Shown here: positions 26,501 through 33,699 of the stretch, one piece after another | How positions within the stretch are numbered: position 1 is the stretch's first letter | Layout of the letters: the number at the start of each line of letters is the position of its first letter | NCBI RefSeq assembly: GCF_014203155.1 | Contig: NZ_JACHIK010000026.1 | Coordinates: 1-46,382 of the forward strand | Reading direction: 5' to 3' | From: Shinella fusca | GTDB lineage: Bacteria; Pseudomonadota; Alphaproteobacteria; Rhizobiales; Rhizobiaceae | Length of the DNA: 46,382 nucleotides | Made by a program: the position numbers and the translations under genes | The notes under the pieces: model-generated | Database searches by the model: none | Told to the model about the DNA's origin: nothing | Seen by the model: only the letters and a program-made list of their open reading frames with translations

Positions 26501-28064
26501 CTCCCGTCGCATCGTTCGCCGGGATGGCGACGGCGCCTTTGCCCGCTTCGCCGTCGAGAGCCGTGCTGGCAGTGCCAATCTCGACGAAACGCGCGCATTC
26601 ATGGACGACCAGAAGCCAATCCTGGTCTTCTCGGAAGCCGGTGGAACCGGGCGCTCCTACCATGCCGATCTTGGCGCGAAGAACCAGCGCCAGCGCCTGC
26701 ACAACCTGCTCGAAGCCGGCTGGCGCGCCGATGTCGCGATCCAGGGTCTCGGCCGCAGCCATCGCACGAACCAGGCCCAGCCGCCGCGCTTTCGCATGGT
26801 CGCGACCGACGTCAAGGCAGAGCGGCGCTTCCTGTCGACGATCGCCCGGCGGCTCGACACGCTCGGCGCGATCACCCGTGGCCAGCGCCAGACCGGCGGG
26901 CAGGGCATGTTCCGCAGCGAGGACAACCTCGAATCCCAATACGCCCGCGATGCGCTCAGGCAATTCTACAAGCGCGTCCATAGCGGTGCGGTCACCGGCT
27001 GCTCGCTGGAAACCTTCGAGACGATCACGGGCCTCTCACTCTGCGACGAGGATGGTGGGTTGAGGGATGAATTGCCGCCGATCCACACCTTCCTCAATCG
27101 CATGCTGGCGCTGACCATTGCCATGCAAAACGTCCTCTTCGAGTCCTTCGAGGAACTGCTGGCGGCCCGCATCGAGGGTGCCATCGCCGCCGGCGTCTAC
27201 GACAAGGGCCTGGAGACGCTGACGGCCGATCGCATGACGCTGAAGGATCGCAAGCTGGTCTACACGCATCCGGTCACGGGCGCGCAGTCGCACCTTCTGA
27301 CCATCGAGCGCCTGGACCACAACCGGCCGATGCTCCTTGAGGATGCCCTTCGTCTGGTGGCGCGGGATCCGCGCGCGAAGTTGATGATCAACGCAAAGTC
27401 CGATCGCGCCGCGGTTATGGCCCCGACACGCTCCATCATGCTCGACGACGGCTCGCTCCAGCCGCGCGTCGCGCTGATCCGGCCGATGGACGAACTGCGC
27501 TTCGAGATCCGTCATCTCGAAGAGACGAACTGGGAGGAGGCGGACGAACAGGTGTTCGCCGCCGCCTGGAATGCCGAGGTCGCCAAGGTGCCGGAATTCT
27601 CGACCTCGACCTTGCATGTCGTCTCGGGCCTGCTACTGCCGATCTGGAAACTGCTGCCGCAGGATTATTGCCGGGTCTACCGCCTGCAGACCGACGATGG
27701 CGAGCGCATCGTCGGCCGCGTGATCGCCCCGGCCGGCCTCTCCCGGCTGTGCAACAATTTCGGGATCGACCGGAGCGAGGTGCTCGACCCGGAGCAGGCT
27801 TGGCGGTCGGTGGTCGATGGTTCCTCAATCATCAGCCTTGCCGGTGAGATGACGGTGCGCCGCGTCCGGGTCATGAACGACAACCGCGTCGAATTGACCG
27901 GCTTCACGGACGGGATGCGCGACTGGCTGCGCGCGATCGGCCTGTTTTCGGAGATGATCGCATGGAAGCTGCGCTTCTTCATTCCGGTCACCGAGGAAGG
28001 CGCTGCAGTCCTTTCGCGCCTGATGCAGCGTCATCGGTTGCTCGATGTCGTCAGCCGGAATTGA
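23592..28064 (+). CDS. N6-adenine-type methyltransferase fused to strawberry-notch (SNO) helicase
   Basis: The product is 1490 residues. An N-terminal methyltransferase has SAM-binding LLEPSAGTGLMAIFGELAHA and the catalytic motif IV NPPF (residues 217-220). The central and C-terminal parts are an SF2 helicase of the strawberry-notch class: LGDGTGAGKGRQAAGII (Walker A, about 530), IIFDEGHSMAN (DEGH at 650-653), VYVSATGASEVESLAYAERL and GRSHRTNQAQPPRFRMV (about 1054). Fused methyltransferase-SNO helicase proteins occur on phages and plasmids; phage P1 DarB, an antirestriction protein, has comparable domains. I infer a role in protecting or processing incoming DNA. The ATG at 23592 is chosen over an in-frame start 22 codons upstream. 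Confidence 0.85.
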   Translation: MNARSSFATNPFASKPRLPEQRSRASTIFAAGSALVPLLEAGQSITSAHLRAVLTTESGGSDAEGFWSWKDAYEATEVAQVLFLRKFGSAISARTNTPEAALSILTRLNALIPTHTRRSEESQRLQQFSTPVELAYVAARAASIKADDVLLEPSAGTGLMAIFGELAHARLVLNEYAPVRHALLEHLFPGAPVTHHDAAHIDDYLDRAARPTVVLMNPPFSAGAHVEGRMADAAWRHLTSAFARLASGGRLVAITGSSLSPDNPKWRDAFLHLQERGTVAFSAAIAGSVFARHGTTMETRLTVIDKIAAADPTKLVESRGVAPDLTTLLSWISGLPPRSPSAASNSIGALSNGILRACAAKMAARKAAETLRPAAVAGLRPSPVVSPRAPTRASLAPAPAHEEIVELAYELRDAPPSTRLDAADGIYEPYELRAIRIPDAQPHPDKLVESVAMASVAPPKPSYRPHLPKSVITAGDLSDAQLESVIYAGEAHSGHLAGSWKVDASFDNLTAVSPETEGAVRYRRGWFLGDGTGAGKGRQAAGIILDSWLKGRRRHVWISKSETLIEDAQRDWSALGQEKLLVTPLSRFRQGKPIKLDEGILFVTFATLRTDEREGKSSRVQQIVDWLSEGEGKEGVVDEARLFDGVIIFDEGHSMANAAGGKSDRGDKAASQQGRAGLRLQRALPDARVVYVSATGASEVESLAYAERLGLWGSADFPFATRSEFIAAVEDGGVATMEVLARDLKAMGLYASRSLSFEGVEYEILEHALTEEQIRIYDSYAEAYQVIHNRLDQALEACSITSATGTLNKNAKAAARSAFESTKQRFFNHLLTSMKTPTLISTINQDVADGHAAIVQLISTGQSITERRLAEIPTEEWNDIQVDVTPREIVAEYLMNSFPTALFEEYSDDEGNLLSRPAYDGDGNPVLCREAVARRDELLEKLGSLPAIPTALDQIVQHFGTQKVAEITGRSRRIVRRDGDGAFARFAVESRAGSANLDETRAFMDDQKPILVFSEAGGTGRSYHADLGAKNQRQRLHNLLEAGWRADVAIQGLGRSHRTNQAQPPRFRMVATDVKAERRFLSTIARRLDTLGAITRGQRQTGGQGMFRSEDNLESQYARDALRQFYKRVHSGAVTGCSLETFETITGLSLCDEDGGLRDELPPIHTFLNRMLALTIAMQNVLFESFEELLAARIEGAIAAGVYDKGLETLTADRMTLKDRKLVYTHPVTGAQSHLLTIERLDHNRPMLLEDALRLVARDPRAKLMINAKSDRAAVMAPTRSIMLDDGSLQPRVALIRPMDELRFEIRHLEETNWEEADEQVFAAAWNAEVAKVPEFSTSTLHVVSGLLLPIWKLLPQDYCRVYRLQTDDGERIVGRVIAPAGLSRLCNNFGIDRSEVLDPEQAWRSVVDGSSIISLAGEMTVRRVRVMNDNRVELTGFTDGMRDWLRAIGLFSEMIAWKLRFFIPVTEEGAAVLSRLMQRHRLLDVVSRN

Positions 28065-28076
28065 AGGAGGATCGCC

Positions 28077-28361
28077 ATGCTATCGGCCTCCGAACTGGCG
28101 AACCGTCTTGCGCGCGATGCCGAGGCGGTCTGCCGGCACTATTTCTCCGCCGGCCGCAGGGCCGGCAATTACTGGATCGTCGGCGACACCGCCAACAGCA
28201 AGGGCAAGTCGCTCTACGTTCATCTGTCCGGTCCACGCGCCGGCCGGTGGACCGAATATGGTGCGGCGCGGGTTACGTTACGGTTCGGCGATCAGGCGCT
28301 GCCCTGCAGACGGTCGACGGTTTCCACGCAACAGAATGTCAGCACGCGGGGGATTTCGTGA
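28077..28361 (+). pseudogene. Truncated Toprim/primase-type protein, N-terminal copy
   Basis: It begins MLSASELANRLARDAEAVCR and runs parallel to the next gene for about 58 residues (HYFSAGRRAGNYWIVGD, SLYVHLSGP, RWTEYG). It then diverges into an unrelated tail (ARVTLRFGDQALPC) and stops. An excellent AAGGAGG lies six bases before the ATG. The N-terminal domain is normally followed by a long Toprim part, so this copy is truncated, though still potentially translated. Its TGA overlaps the next ATG. It follows the SNO gene by 12 bases. Confidence 0.7.
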
Positions 28362-29413
28362 TGCCCCGCGATGCTTCCGAACTGGCACGCCGTTTGGCTC
28401 GCGACGCCGAGGCGGTCTGCCGCCATTATCTGTCCAACGGCCGGCGTCGGGGCCGCTACTGGACGGTGGGCGACGCTCGCAACACGCCCGGCCGATCGAT
28501 GTTCGTCCGGCTGAGTGGACCGGAATCCGGCCCCGGCGCTCAGGGGCATTGGACCGACGCCGCCTCGAGCGAGTATGGCGACCTTCTCGATGTCATCCGG
28601 GAGAGCTGCGGGTTCATCGACTTTCGTGATGTCGCCGATGAGGCGCGGCGCTTTCTGAGCCTGCCGCGCGACGAGCCGCACGGCACCCTGAAATCCTCTC
28701 GTTCGCCTGCCTCTGCCGGATCGCCGAAGGCCTCGCGGCGGCTCTTCGCCATGTCGCAGCCGATCCCTGGAACGCTGGTCGAGGCCTATTTAGGCCACCG
28801 CGCCATCACCATGCTTGCTGGAACCGGATCACTGCGTTTCCATCCCCGATGCTTCTACAAGCCCGATGAGCATTCCCCGACCGAGACCTGGCCGGCGATG
28901 ATCGCCGCCGTCACCGATCTTTCCGGCGCCATCACCGGCGTGCATCGGACCTGGCTCGCCCCGGACGGCTCAGGCAAGGCGCCGCTCGATATCCAGAGGA
29001 AGGCGATGGGTGGTCTTCTCGGTCATGCCGTCCGCTTTGGGGTGGTCGAGGATGTTCTCGCTGTCGGAGAAGGCATCGAGACGATGCTGTCGTTGCGGTG
29101 CGCATTGCCTGCCATGCCGATGGCGGCCGCGCTGTCGGCCAACCACCTTGCCGCCCTTCTGTTTCCGCCCGCGCTGCGCAGGCTCTACATCGCCCGCGAC
29201 GCCGACGCCGCGGGCGACATGGCCTTTGCAGCATTGTCCGAACGCGCCGAAGCCGCAGGTATCGAGGCGCTCGCTCTGTCGCCGCGCATGGGCGACTTCA
29301 ACGAAGACCTGCAGGCCTTCGGCCTCGCCAAGCTACGAGCCAACCTCCAATACCAAATCATCCCGACGGACAGGAGGCGGTTTATGCGCATCGGAGCGGC
29401 CAGCAAAAAGTGA
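28361..29413 (+). CDS. Toprim-domain protein (DUF7146/primase-like)
   Basis: The product is 350 residues. The N-terminal domain has DASELARRLARDAEAVCRHY and SMFVRLSGP; the middle has the AYLGHRAI and LRFHPRCFYK segments of phage-type primase proteins. A Toprim domain follows with the acidic Glu in LAVGEGIETMLSL and the DxD in YIARDADAAGD. It probably acts on DNA with a metal ion, like DnaG-type or plasmid primases. No helicase domain is fused. The start overlaps the stop of the truncated paralogue. A 3' fragment of a related gene occurs at 33091-33375. Confidence 0.85.
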   Translation: MPRDASELARRLARDAEAVCRHYLSNGRRRGRYWTVGDARNTPGRSMFVRLSGPESGPGAQGHWTDAASSEYGDLLDVIRESCGFIDFRDVADEARRFLSLPRDEPHGTLKSSRSPASAGSPKASRRLFAMSQPIPGTLVEAYLGHRAITMLAGTGSLRFHPRCFYKPDEHSPTETWPAMIAAVTDLSGAITGVHRTWLAPDGSGKAPLDIQRKAMGGLLGHAVRFGVVEDVLAVGEGIETMLSLRCALPAMPMAAALSANHLAALLFPPALRRLYIARDADAAGDMAFAALSERAEAAGIEALALSPRMGDFNEDLQAFGLAKLRANLQYQIIPTDRRRFMRIGAASKK

Positions 29414-29426
29414 CCGGCCCGCTGTC

Positions 29427-29460
29427 TTGACAGCGGCTATGTATCCTTTATTCTGGATAT
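29427..29460 (+). promoter_or_regulatory. Promoter and probable ArsR operator
   Basis: TTGACA (29427-29432), 16 bases, TATTCT (29449-29454), leaving only about six bases to the arsR ATG at 29461. ATCC-N8-GGAT (from 29443) makes a short inverted repeat over the -10, a natural site for autorepression by ArsR. The short leader means the ArsR mRNA may be nearly leaderless. Confidence 0.6.
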
Positions 29461-29814
29461 ATGGATAATAATACGGCAATCGCGGCGCTCGGTGCCCTGG
29501 CCCAGACCACGCGGCTGGAGACCTTCCGGCTTCTCGTTCGGCACGAGCCTGATGGCATCCCGGCCGGCGAACTGGCCCGCCTTATCGACGTGCCGCAGAA
29601 CACGATGTCGGCCCATCTCGCGACGCTGTCGCGGGCGGGACTGGTCACGAGCGAACGGCAGAGCCGATCGATCATTTACCGCGCCGCCCTCAACGGCCTG
29701 CGTGAGCTGACGCTGTTCCTGCTGAAGGACTGCTGCGGCGGATCGACGGAACTTTGCGCCCCGCTGATCGCCGAGTTGGCACCCTGCTGCAGCCCCGAGG
29801 CGAAGGTGTCATGA
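29461..29814 (+). CDS. arsR: ArsR-family metalloregulator
   Basis: The product is 117 residues with a winged HTH: ALGALAQTTRLETFRLLVRH, then IPAGELARLIDVPQNTMSAH, LATLSRAGLV and SERQSRSIIYRA. C-terminal cysteines (KDCCGGSTELC and PCCSPEA) could bind As(III), as in the rhizobial type with C-terminal thiols. It should repress the operon and be released by arsenite. The stop overlaps the arsN2 start (ATGA). Confidence 0.9.
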   Translation: MDNNTAIAALGALAQTTRLETFRLLVRHEPDGIPAGELARLIDVPQNTMSAHLATLSRAGLVTSERQSRSIIYRAALNGLRELTLFLLKDCCGGSTELCAPLIAELAPCCSPEAKVS

Positions 29815-30251
29815 GCATCATCAGGCTGGAGCAGATCACAGGCAGCGATGCCGGCCTCAAGGCGGCTTTGACCGACGCCCATCTGCCCATAGACGACATC
29901 GAGGATGGCGGCCGGACCTTCTTCAAGGCGCTGTCAGCCGAAGGCCAGATCGTTGGCTTCTCCGGTCTCGAGCGCTGCGATGGCGACTACCTCCTCCGCT
30001 CGGTCGTCGTGCATCCGGATCGGCGCGGATCCGGTCTCGGCAAAGCCATGGTCGAGGGGACGGTGGCGAGTCTCGCCCCTGGCGGCGCCGTCTTCCTCGC
30101 GACGACGAGCGCGGCGCCCTTCTTTGCGCGCATCGGATTTTCCGAAGTCCAGCGCGATAGCGTACCCGCAGCGGTGCTGGCCACGCGCCAGCTTTCCTCC
30201 ATCTGCCCATCGTCAGCGACCATCATGAAGCTTATCAAGCCGCCGACCTAA
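29811..30251 (+). CDS. arsN2: GNAT acetyltransferase, ArsN2 type
   Basis: The product is 146 residues with acetyl-CoA-binding motif A, VVVHPDRRGSGLGKAMVEGT, and the ArsN2 ending FLATTSAAPFFARIGFSEVQ. N-acetyltransferases of the ArsN group are encoded in ars operons, and ArsN1 inactivates phosphinothricin/arsinothricin-like compounds. The substrate of ArsN2 is less certain. The gene is the second of the ars operon, coupled to arsR. Confidence 0.85.
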   Translation: MSIIRLEQITGSDAGLKAALTDAHLPIDDIEDGGRTFFKALSAEGQIVGFSGLERCDGDYLLRSVVVHPDRRGSGLGKAMVEGTVASLAPGGAVFLATTSAAPFFARIGFSEVQRDSVPAAVLATRQLSSICPSSATIMKLIKPPT

Positions 30252-30266
30252 CCGCGGACCACGACC

Positions 30267-30794
30267 ATGACCGACAAGACCGACAACGTGCTGTTCCTCG
30301 GCACGGGCAATTCCGCTCGTTCTATTCTCGCCGAATCCGTCCTCGACAAGGAAGGCGGCGGACGGTTCAAAGCCTATTCCGCCGGCGGCCAGCCGAAGGG
30401 GGAGGTCAATCCGCACGCCCTGACGGAATTGGAGGCGCTCGGCTATCCCTCGACGGGCTTCTTGTCGAAGAGCTGGGACACGTTCGCCGAACCCGATGCC
30501 CCGCAGATGGACTTCATCTTCACCGTCTGCGATAGCGCCGCCGGCGAAGCCTGCCCGGTCTGGATCGGCCATCCGACGACGGCCCATTGGGGCGTCGAGA
30601 ATCCGGCCGCCGTCGTCGGATCGGACGCCAAGATTCAGCGCGCCTTCGCCCAGGCCGCCCGTTTCCTCAAGAACAGGATCATGGCCTTCATCAATCTCCC
30701 GCTCGCCTCGATCGAACGAATGGCGATCGAGACCAGGCTTCGCCAGATCGGTGCGATGGAGGGCACGACCAGCCTCGAAGGAAAGTCCGCCTGA
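30267..30794 (+). CDS. arsC: Arsenate reductase of low-Mr phosphatase type, active-site Cys replaced by Gly
   Basis: The product is 175 residues of LMW-PTP-type ArsC. The P-loop, normally LFLCTGNSARS, reads LFLGTGNSARS here: residue 12 is Gly (codon GGC at 30300-30302) instead of the nucleophilic Cys (TGC). The expected acidic DP loop reads WGVENPAAV, with Asn112 (AAT at 30600-30602) instead of Asp. Arg18 and Ser19 of the loop are kept. If correct, the protein cannot perform the normal phosphatase-type arsenate reduction chemistry. The rest looks intact and its stop overlaps acr3 (TGATG). A ligand-binding role without catalysis cannot be excluded. Confidence 0.8.
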   Translation: MTDKTDNVLFLGTGNSARSILAESVLDKEGGGRFKAYSAGGQPKGEVNPHALTELEALGYPSTGFLSKSWDTFAEPDAPQMDFIFTVCDSAAGEACPVWIGHPTTAHWGVENPAAVVGSDAKIQRAFAQAARFLKNRIMAFINLPLASIERMAIETRLRQIGAMEGTTSLEGKSA

Positions 30795-31852
30795 TGTCCA
30801 CGTTCGAACGCTATCTCACCATCTGGGTCTTCCTCTGCATCATTGTCGGCGTGGCCCTTGGCCATTTCATGCCCGGTCTCTTCCAGAGCATCGGCGCGGC
30901 CGAGGTCGCCAAGGTGAACATTCCCGTCGCGATCCTGATCTGGCTGATGATCATTCCGATGCTGCTCAAGATCGATTTCCGGTCTCTGGCGCAGGTCGGC
31001 ACCTATTGGCGCGGTATCGGCGTCACGCTGATCATCAACTGGGCCGTCAAGCCATTCTCCATGGCGCTGCTCGGCTGGCTGTTCATCGGCTGGCTGCTGC
31101 GCCCCTATCTGCCGGCCGATCAGATCGACTCCTATATCGCCGGCCTGATTATCCTGGCCGCTGCACCCTGCACGGCCATGGTGTTCGTCTGGAGCAACCT
31201 GACGCGCGGCGAGCCGTTGTTCACGCTGTCACAGGTCGCGCTGAACGACGCGATCATGGTCGTCGCCTTCGCGCCGATCGTCGGCCTGCTGCTCGGCCTC
31301 TCCGCCATCACCGTGCCGTGGGACACGCTTGTCCTGTCGGTTGCCCTCTATATCGTCGTGCCCGTCATCATGGCGCAGGTCATCCGCCATCGGCTTACGG
31401 CCGACGGAACGACGCGGGCGCTGGATGGAATGCTTGCGACGTTGCAGCCGGTGTCGCTGGTGTCGCTTCTTGCAACCTTGATCCTGCTCTTCGCCTTCCA
31501 GGGCGAGCAGATCATCGCCCAGCCCGCCGTCATCGGCTTGCTTGCCATCCCGATCCTGATCCAGGTCTATTTCAACTCCGGGCTCGCCTATCTGCTCAAC
31601 CGGATGACCGGCGAGCGGCATTGCGTTGCCGGCCCATCGGCTCTGATCGGCGCCAGCAACTTCTTCGAACTCGCGGTCGCCGCCACCATCAGCCTGTTCG
31701 GCTTCCAGTCCGGCGCGGCACTTGCCACCGTCGTTGGTGTGCTGATCGAGGTTCCGGTGATGCTCTCGGTTGTCTGGATCGTGAACCGCTCGAAGGATTG
31801 GTACGAGGCTGCTCCCGCCGTTTCCCGAACTACCGTCACCGAAAGGCACTGA
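30794..31852 (+). CDS. acr3: Arsenite efflux transporter ACR3
   Basis: The product is 352 residues with about ten transmembrane helices. It starts MSTFERYLTIWVFLCIIVGV and has LAAAPCTAMVFVWSNL, the conserved Cys in TM4 needed for transport. LIGASNFFELAVAATISLFG and the EVPVMLSVVWIVNRSKDWY end are also typical. ACR3 of the BART superfamily exports As(III) across the inner membrane. The gene is cotranscribed with the damaged arsC genes and is itself complete, so arsenite (not arsenate) resistance should be retained. Confidence 0.93.
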   Translation: MSTFERYLTIWVFLCIIVGVALGHFMPGLFQSIGAAEVAKVNIPVAILIWLMIIPMLLKIDFRSLAQVGTYWRGIGVTLIINWAVKPFSMALLGWLFIGWLLRPYLPADQIDSYIAGLIILAAAPCTAMVFVWSNLTRGEPLFTLSQVALNDAIMVVAFAPIVGLLLGLSAITVPWDTLVLSVALYIVVPVIMAQVIRHRLTADGTTRALDGMLATLQPVSLVSLLATLILLFAFQGEQIIAQPAVIGLLAIPILIQVYFNSGLAYLLNRMTGERHCVAGPSALIGASNFFELAVAATISLFGFQSGAALATVVGVLIEVPVMLSVVWIVNRSKDWYEAAPAVSRTTVTERH

Positions 31853-31854
31853 CC

Positions 31855-32181
31855 ATGGACGCGACCATCTACCATAACCCCGCCTGCGGAACGTCGCGCA
31901 ACACGCTGGCGCTGATCCGCGCGGCCGGGATCGAACCGACCGTTGTCGAATATCTCCAGGAGCCGCCGACGCGCGAGCAGCTAGTAGCGATGATCGCAGA
32001 TGCTGGCCTGACGGTCCGGGAAGCCATCCGCGAGAAGGGCACGCCCTATGTAGATCTCGGTCTCGACAACCCGGACCTGACCGACGAGCAGTTGCTCGAT
32101 GCGATGGTCGCGACACCGATCCTCATCAACCGCCCCTTCGTCGTGACCCCGCTCGGCACGAGGCTGGCCCGCCCGTCCTAG
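31855..32181 (+). pseudogene. arsC: Glutaredoxin-dependent ArsC, premature TAG
   Basis: It reads MDATIYHNPACGTSRNTLAL with the catalytic Cys in HNPACGTSRN. The C-terminal substrate loop [17 protein letters not shown] is present, and then TAG at 32179-32181. The same frame continues as [20 protein letters not shown] and [12 protein letters not shown] to a TGA at 32275-32277, the normal end of a 140-residue ArsC. So GAG became TAG (one base) and the protein loses about 32 residues. The Cys and the RP..TR...RP arginines remain, so the truncated form may keep partial function. The original stop overlaps the arsH start region. Confidence 0.85.
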
Positions 32182-32269
32182 GCCGTGCTCGACATCCTGC
32201 CCGACACCTTCAAGGGGCCGTTCTTCAAGGAGGACGGCGAAGAGGTTCTCGACCAGGAAGGAAAGCGCA

Positions 32270-32980
32270 TTGCCTGACACGTTCCCCGCTTTGCAGGATC
32301 AGCACCTGCGCACGACCGACGTCGATGCCCTGCGCCCTTCGTTCTCGACGCACAAGCCCCGTATCCTGATCTTGTACGGCTCGCTGCGCGAGATCTCGTA
32401 TAGCCGCTTGCTCGCATTCGAGGCCCGCCGGCTGCTCGAGCGGCTCGGATGCGAAGTTCGTGTCTTTGACCCGAGGGGTCTGCCGCTCCCTGACGAGGCG
32501 CCAGTGAGTCACCCGAAGGTGCAGGAACTGCGCGAGCTTTCCCAATGGTCGGAAGGCCAGGTCTGGGTGAGCCCGGAACGCCACGGCGCGATGACCGGCA
32601 TCATGAAGTCGCAGATCGACTGGATACCGCTCTCGGTCGGATCGGTTCGGCCGACCCAAGGAAAGACCCTCGCCGTGATGGAGGTCTCGGGCGGCAGCCA
32701 GTCCTTCAATGCCGTCAACCAGATGCGGATCCTCGGTCGCTGGATGCGGATGATCACCATCCCCAACCAGTCCTCCGTCGCCAAGGCCTATCAGGAATTC
32801 GACGCCGACGGCCGGATGAAGCCCTCGTCCTATTACGACCGGGTGGTGGACGTCTGCGAGGAACTGGTGAAGTTCACCGTCCTGACGCGCGATGCTTCCC
32901 CCTACCTCACCGACCGCTACAGCGAGCGCAAGGAACAGGCGGCCGAGCTTGAGAAGCGTGTATCGTTGCGGTCAATTTGA
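32270..32980 (+). CDS. arsH: ArsH, NADPH-dependent FMN oxidoreductase
   Basis: The product is 236 residues, start TTG at 32270 ([13 protein letters not shown]), overlapping the original arsC stop. The flavodoxin-like domain has [58 protein letters not shown] and [20 protein letters not shown], all ArsH hallmarks. ArsH oxidises trivalent organoarsenicals and has quinone-reductase activity. The frame is complete, so the operon retains its oxidative detoxification branch. An unusual start codon is possible because the true start may depend on coupling to arsC. Confidence 0.9.
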   Translation: MPDTFPALQDQHLRTTDVDALRPSFSTHKPRILILYGSLREISYSRLLAFEARRLLERLGCEVRVFDPRGLPLPDEAPVSHPKVQELRELSQWSEGQVWVSPERHGAMTGIMKSQIDWIPLSVGSVRPTQGKTLAVMEVSGGSQSFNAVNQMRILGRWMRMITIPNQSSVAKAYQEFDADGRMKPSSYYDRVVDVCEELVKFTVLTRDASPYLTDRYSERKEQAAELEKRVSLRSI

Positions 32981-33079
32981 CGGGCTCGGCGCGGCGACGA
33001 GGCTCCGCTTCGTCGCCATCGCCACCGCGACAAACGCCGCAATACCGATCGAGCCGAGTGCGGCGCTCAAGACGAGCGG
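32972..33079 (-). pseudogene. C-terminal remnant of a multi-TM transporter
   Basis: The minus strand reads [35 protein letters not shown] and a stop at 32972-32974, overlapping the end of arsH by nine bases. One hydrophobic helix followed by a basic tail is what MFS-type transporter C-termini look like. ars operons often end beside a convergent MFS gene. Everything upstream of about 33079 on this strand is Toprim sequence, so only a scrap remains and the identification is uncertain. Confidence 0.35.
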
Positions 33080-33090
33080 CGCACGTCATG

Positions 33091-33375
33091 GCCGCCATGC
33101 CAATGGTCTCGGCGCTGACTGCCAAGCACCTCGCCACCTTCGAGCTGCCTTCCGGTTGCGTGCGTCTCAACATCGCCGCGGACGCGGATGCCGCCGGCCG
33201 GAACGGCATCGAGCGATTGAAGTGCCGGGCGCGCGCCTGCGGGATCCTGCCGCTGGTGCTCGCCCCGGAACTTGGCGACTTCAATGACGATCTGCGGCTG
33301 GACCCGAGCCGGCTCATCGCCAGTCTGAGAGCACAGCTCGCCCGGGAAGACGCAACCGTCTTTCTGCCGTCGTGA
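33091..33375 (+). pseudogene. 3' fragment of a Toprim-domain gene
   Basis: It reads MAAMPMVSALTAKHLATFEL, then RLNIAADADAAGRNGIERLK and APELGDFNDDLRLDPSRLIA. It aligns with the last third of the intact gene at 28361-29413, whose corresponding parts are MPMAAALSANHLA, YIARDADAAGD and MGDFNEDLQ. So this is the Toprim DxD half of a diverged paralogue. It lacks the N-terminus and the VGEGIET Glu. It abuts the transporter remnant and lies upstream of DUF2493 copy B, as the C-terminal end of a duplicated block. Confidence 0.75.
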
Positions 33376-33524
33376 TGAGGCCGTGATGAGGAGATGCAGC
33401 GGGGTGGGAGCGGCGAAGGAGAGGGCAGGGCATATCGCTCGCCGCACGGAGGACCGCGCCCGCGGGCCTGCCGAGAGGCGACCCTTACCATCAGGCGTTC
33501 AGGCCTCCAACCGCCGGGGCCCCA

Positions 33525-33630
33525 AGTTTTTTCCCCGCGCCGGCTCCGCCGGCGCTCCTCGCGGAGCAAAAAACCTGTCCCCGGCGGCCCGGCGCTGCGC
33601 TGGGCCGCGGCGCAAGCGCCGCGGTTCCGG
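33525..33630 (+). ncRNA. Candidate structured leader RNA upstream of DUF2493 gene (copy B)
   Basis: T tract (33527-33532), then CCCC, GCGCCGGC, loop TCC, GCCGGCGC, GCTCCTCGCGGAGC, and an A tract pairing with the T tract. Then CCGCGGCGC-AA-GCGCCGCGG. Compared with copy A, the three-base loop differs (GAA versus TCC) and the T tract is longer by one, while every stem is retained. Confidence 0.45.
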
Positions 33631-33699
33631 CCCGCCCGCCGGATGGAAGGGACCGCCGTCAGGCCGCGAGAGGCGCGGCCCCAACCGACGGAGACCATC

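Noticed and set aside
25515-26981. A 488-codon open frame on the minus strand
   Set aside because: Antisense shadow of the SNO helicase gene, whose motifs on the plus strand are clear.
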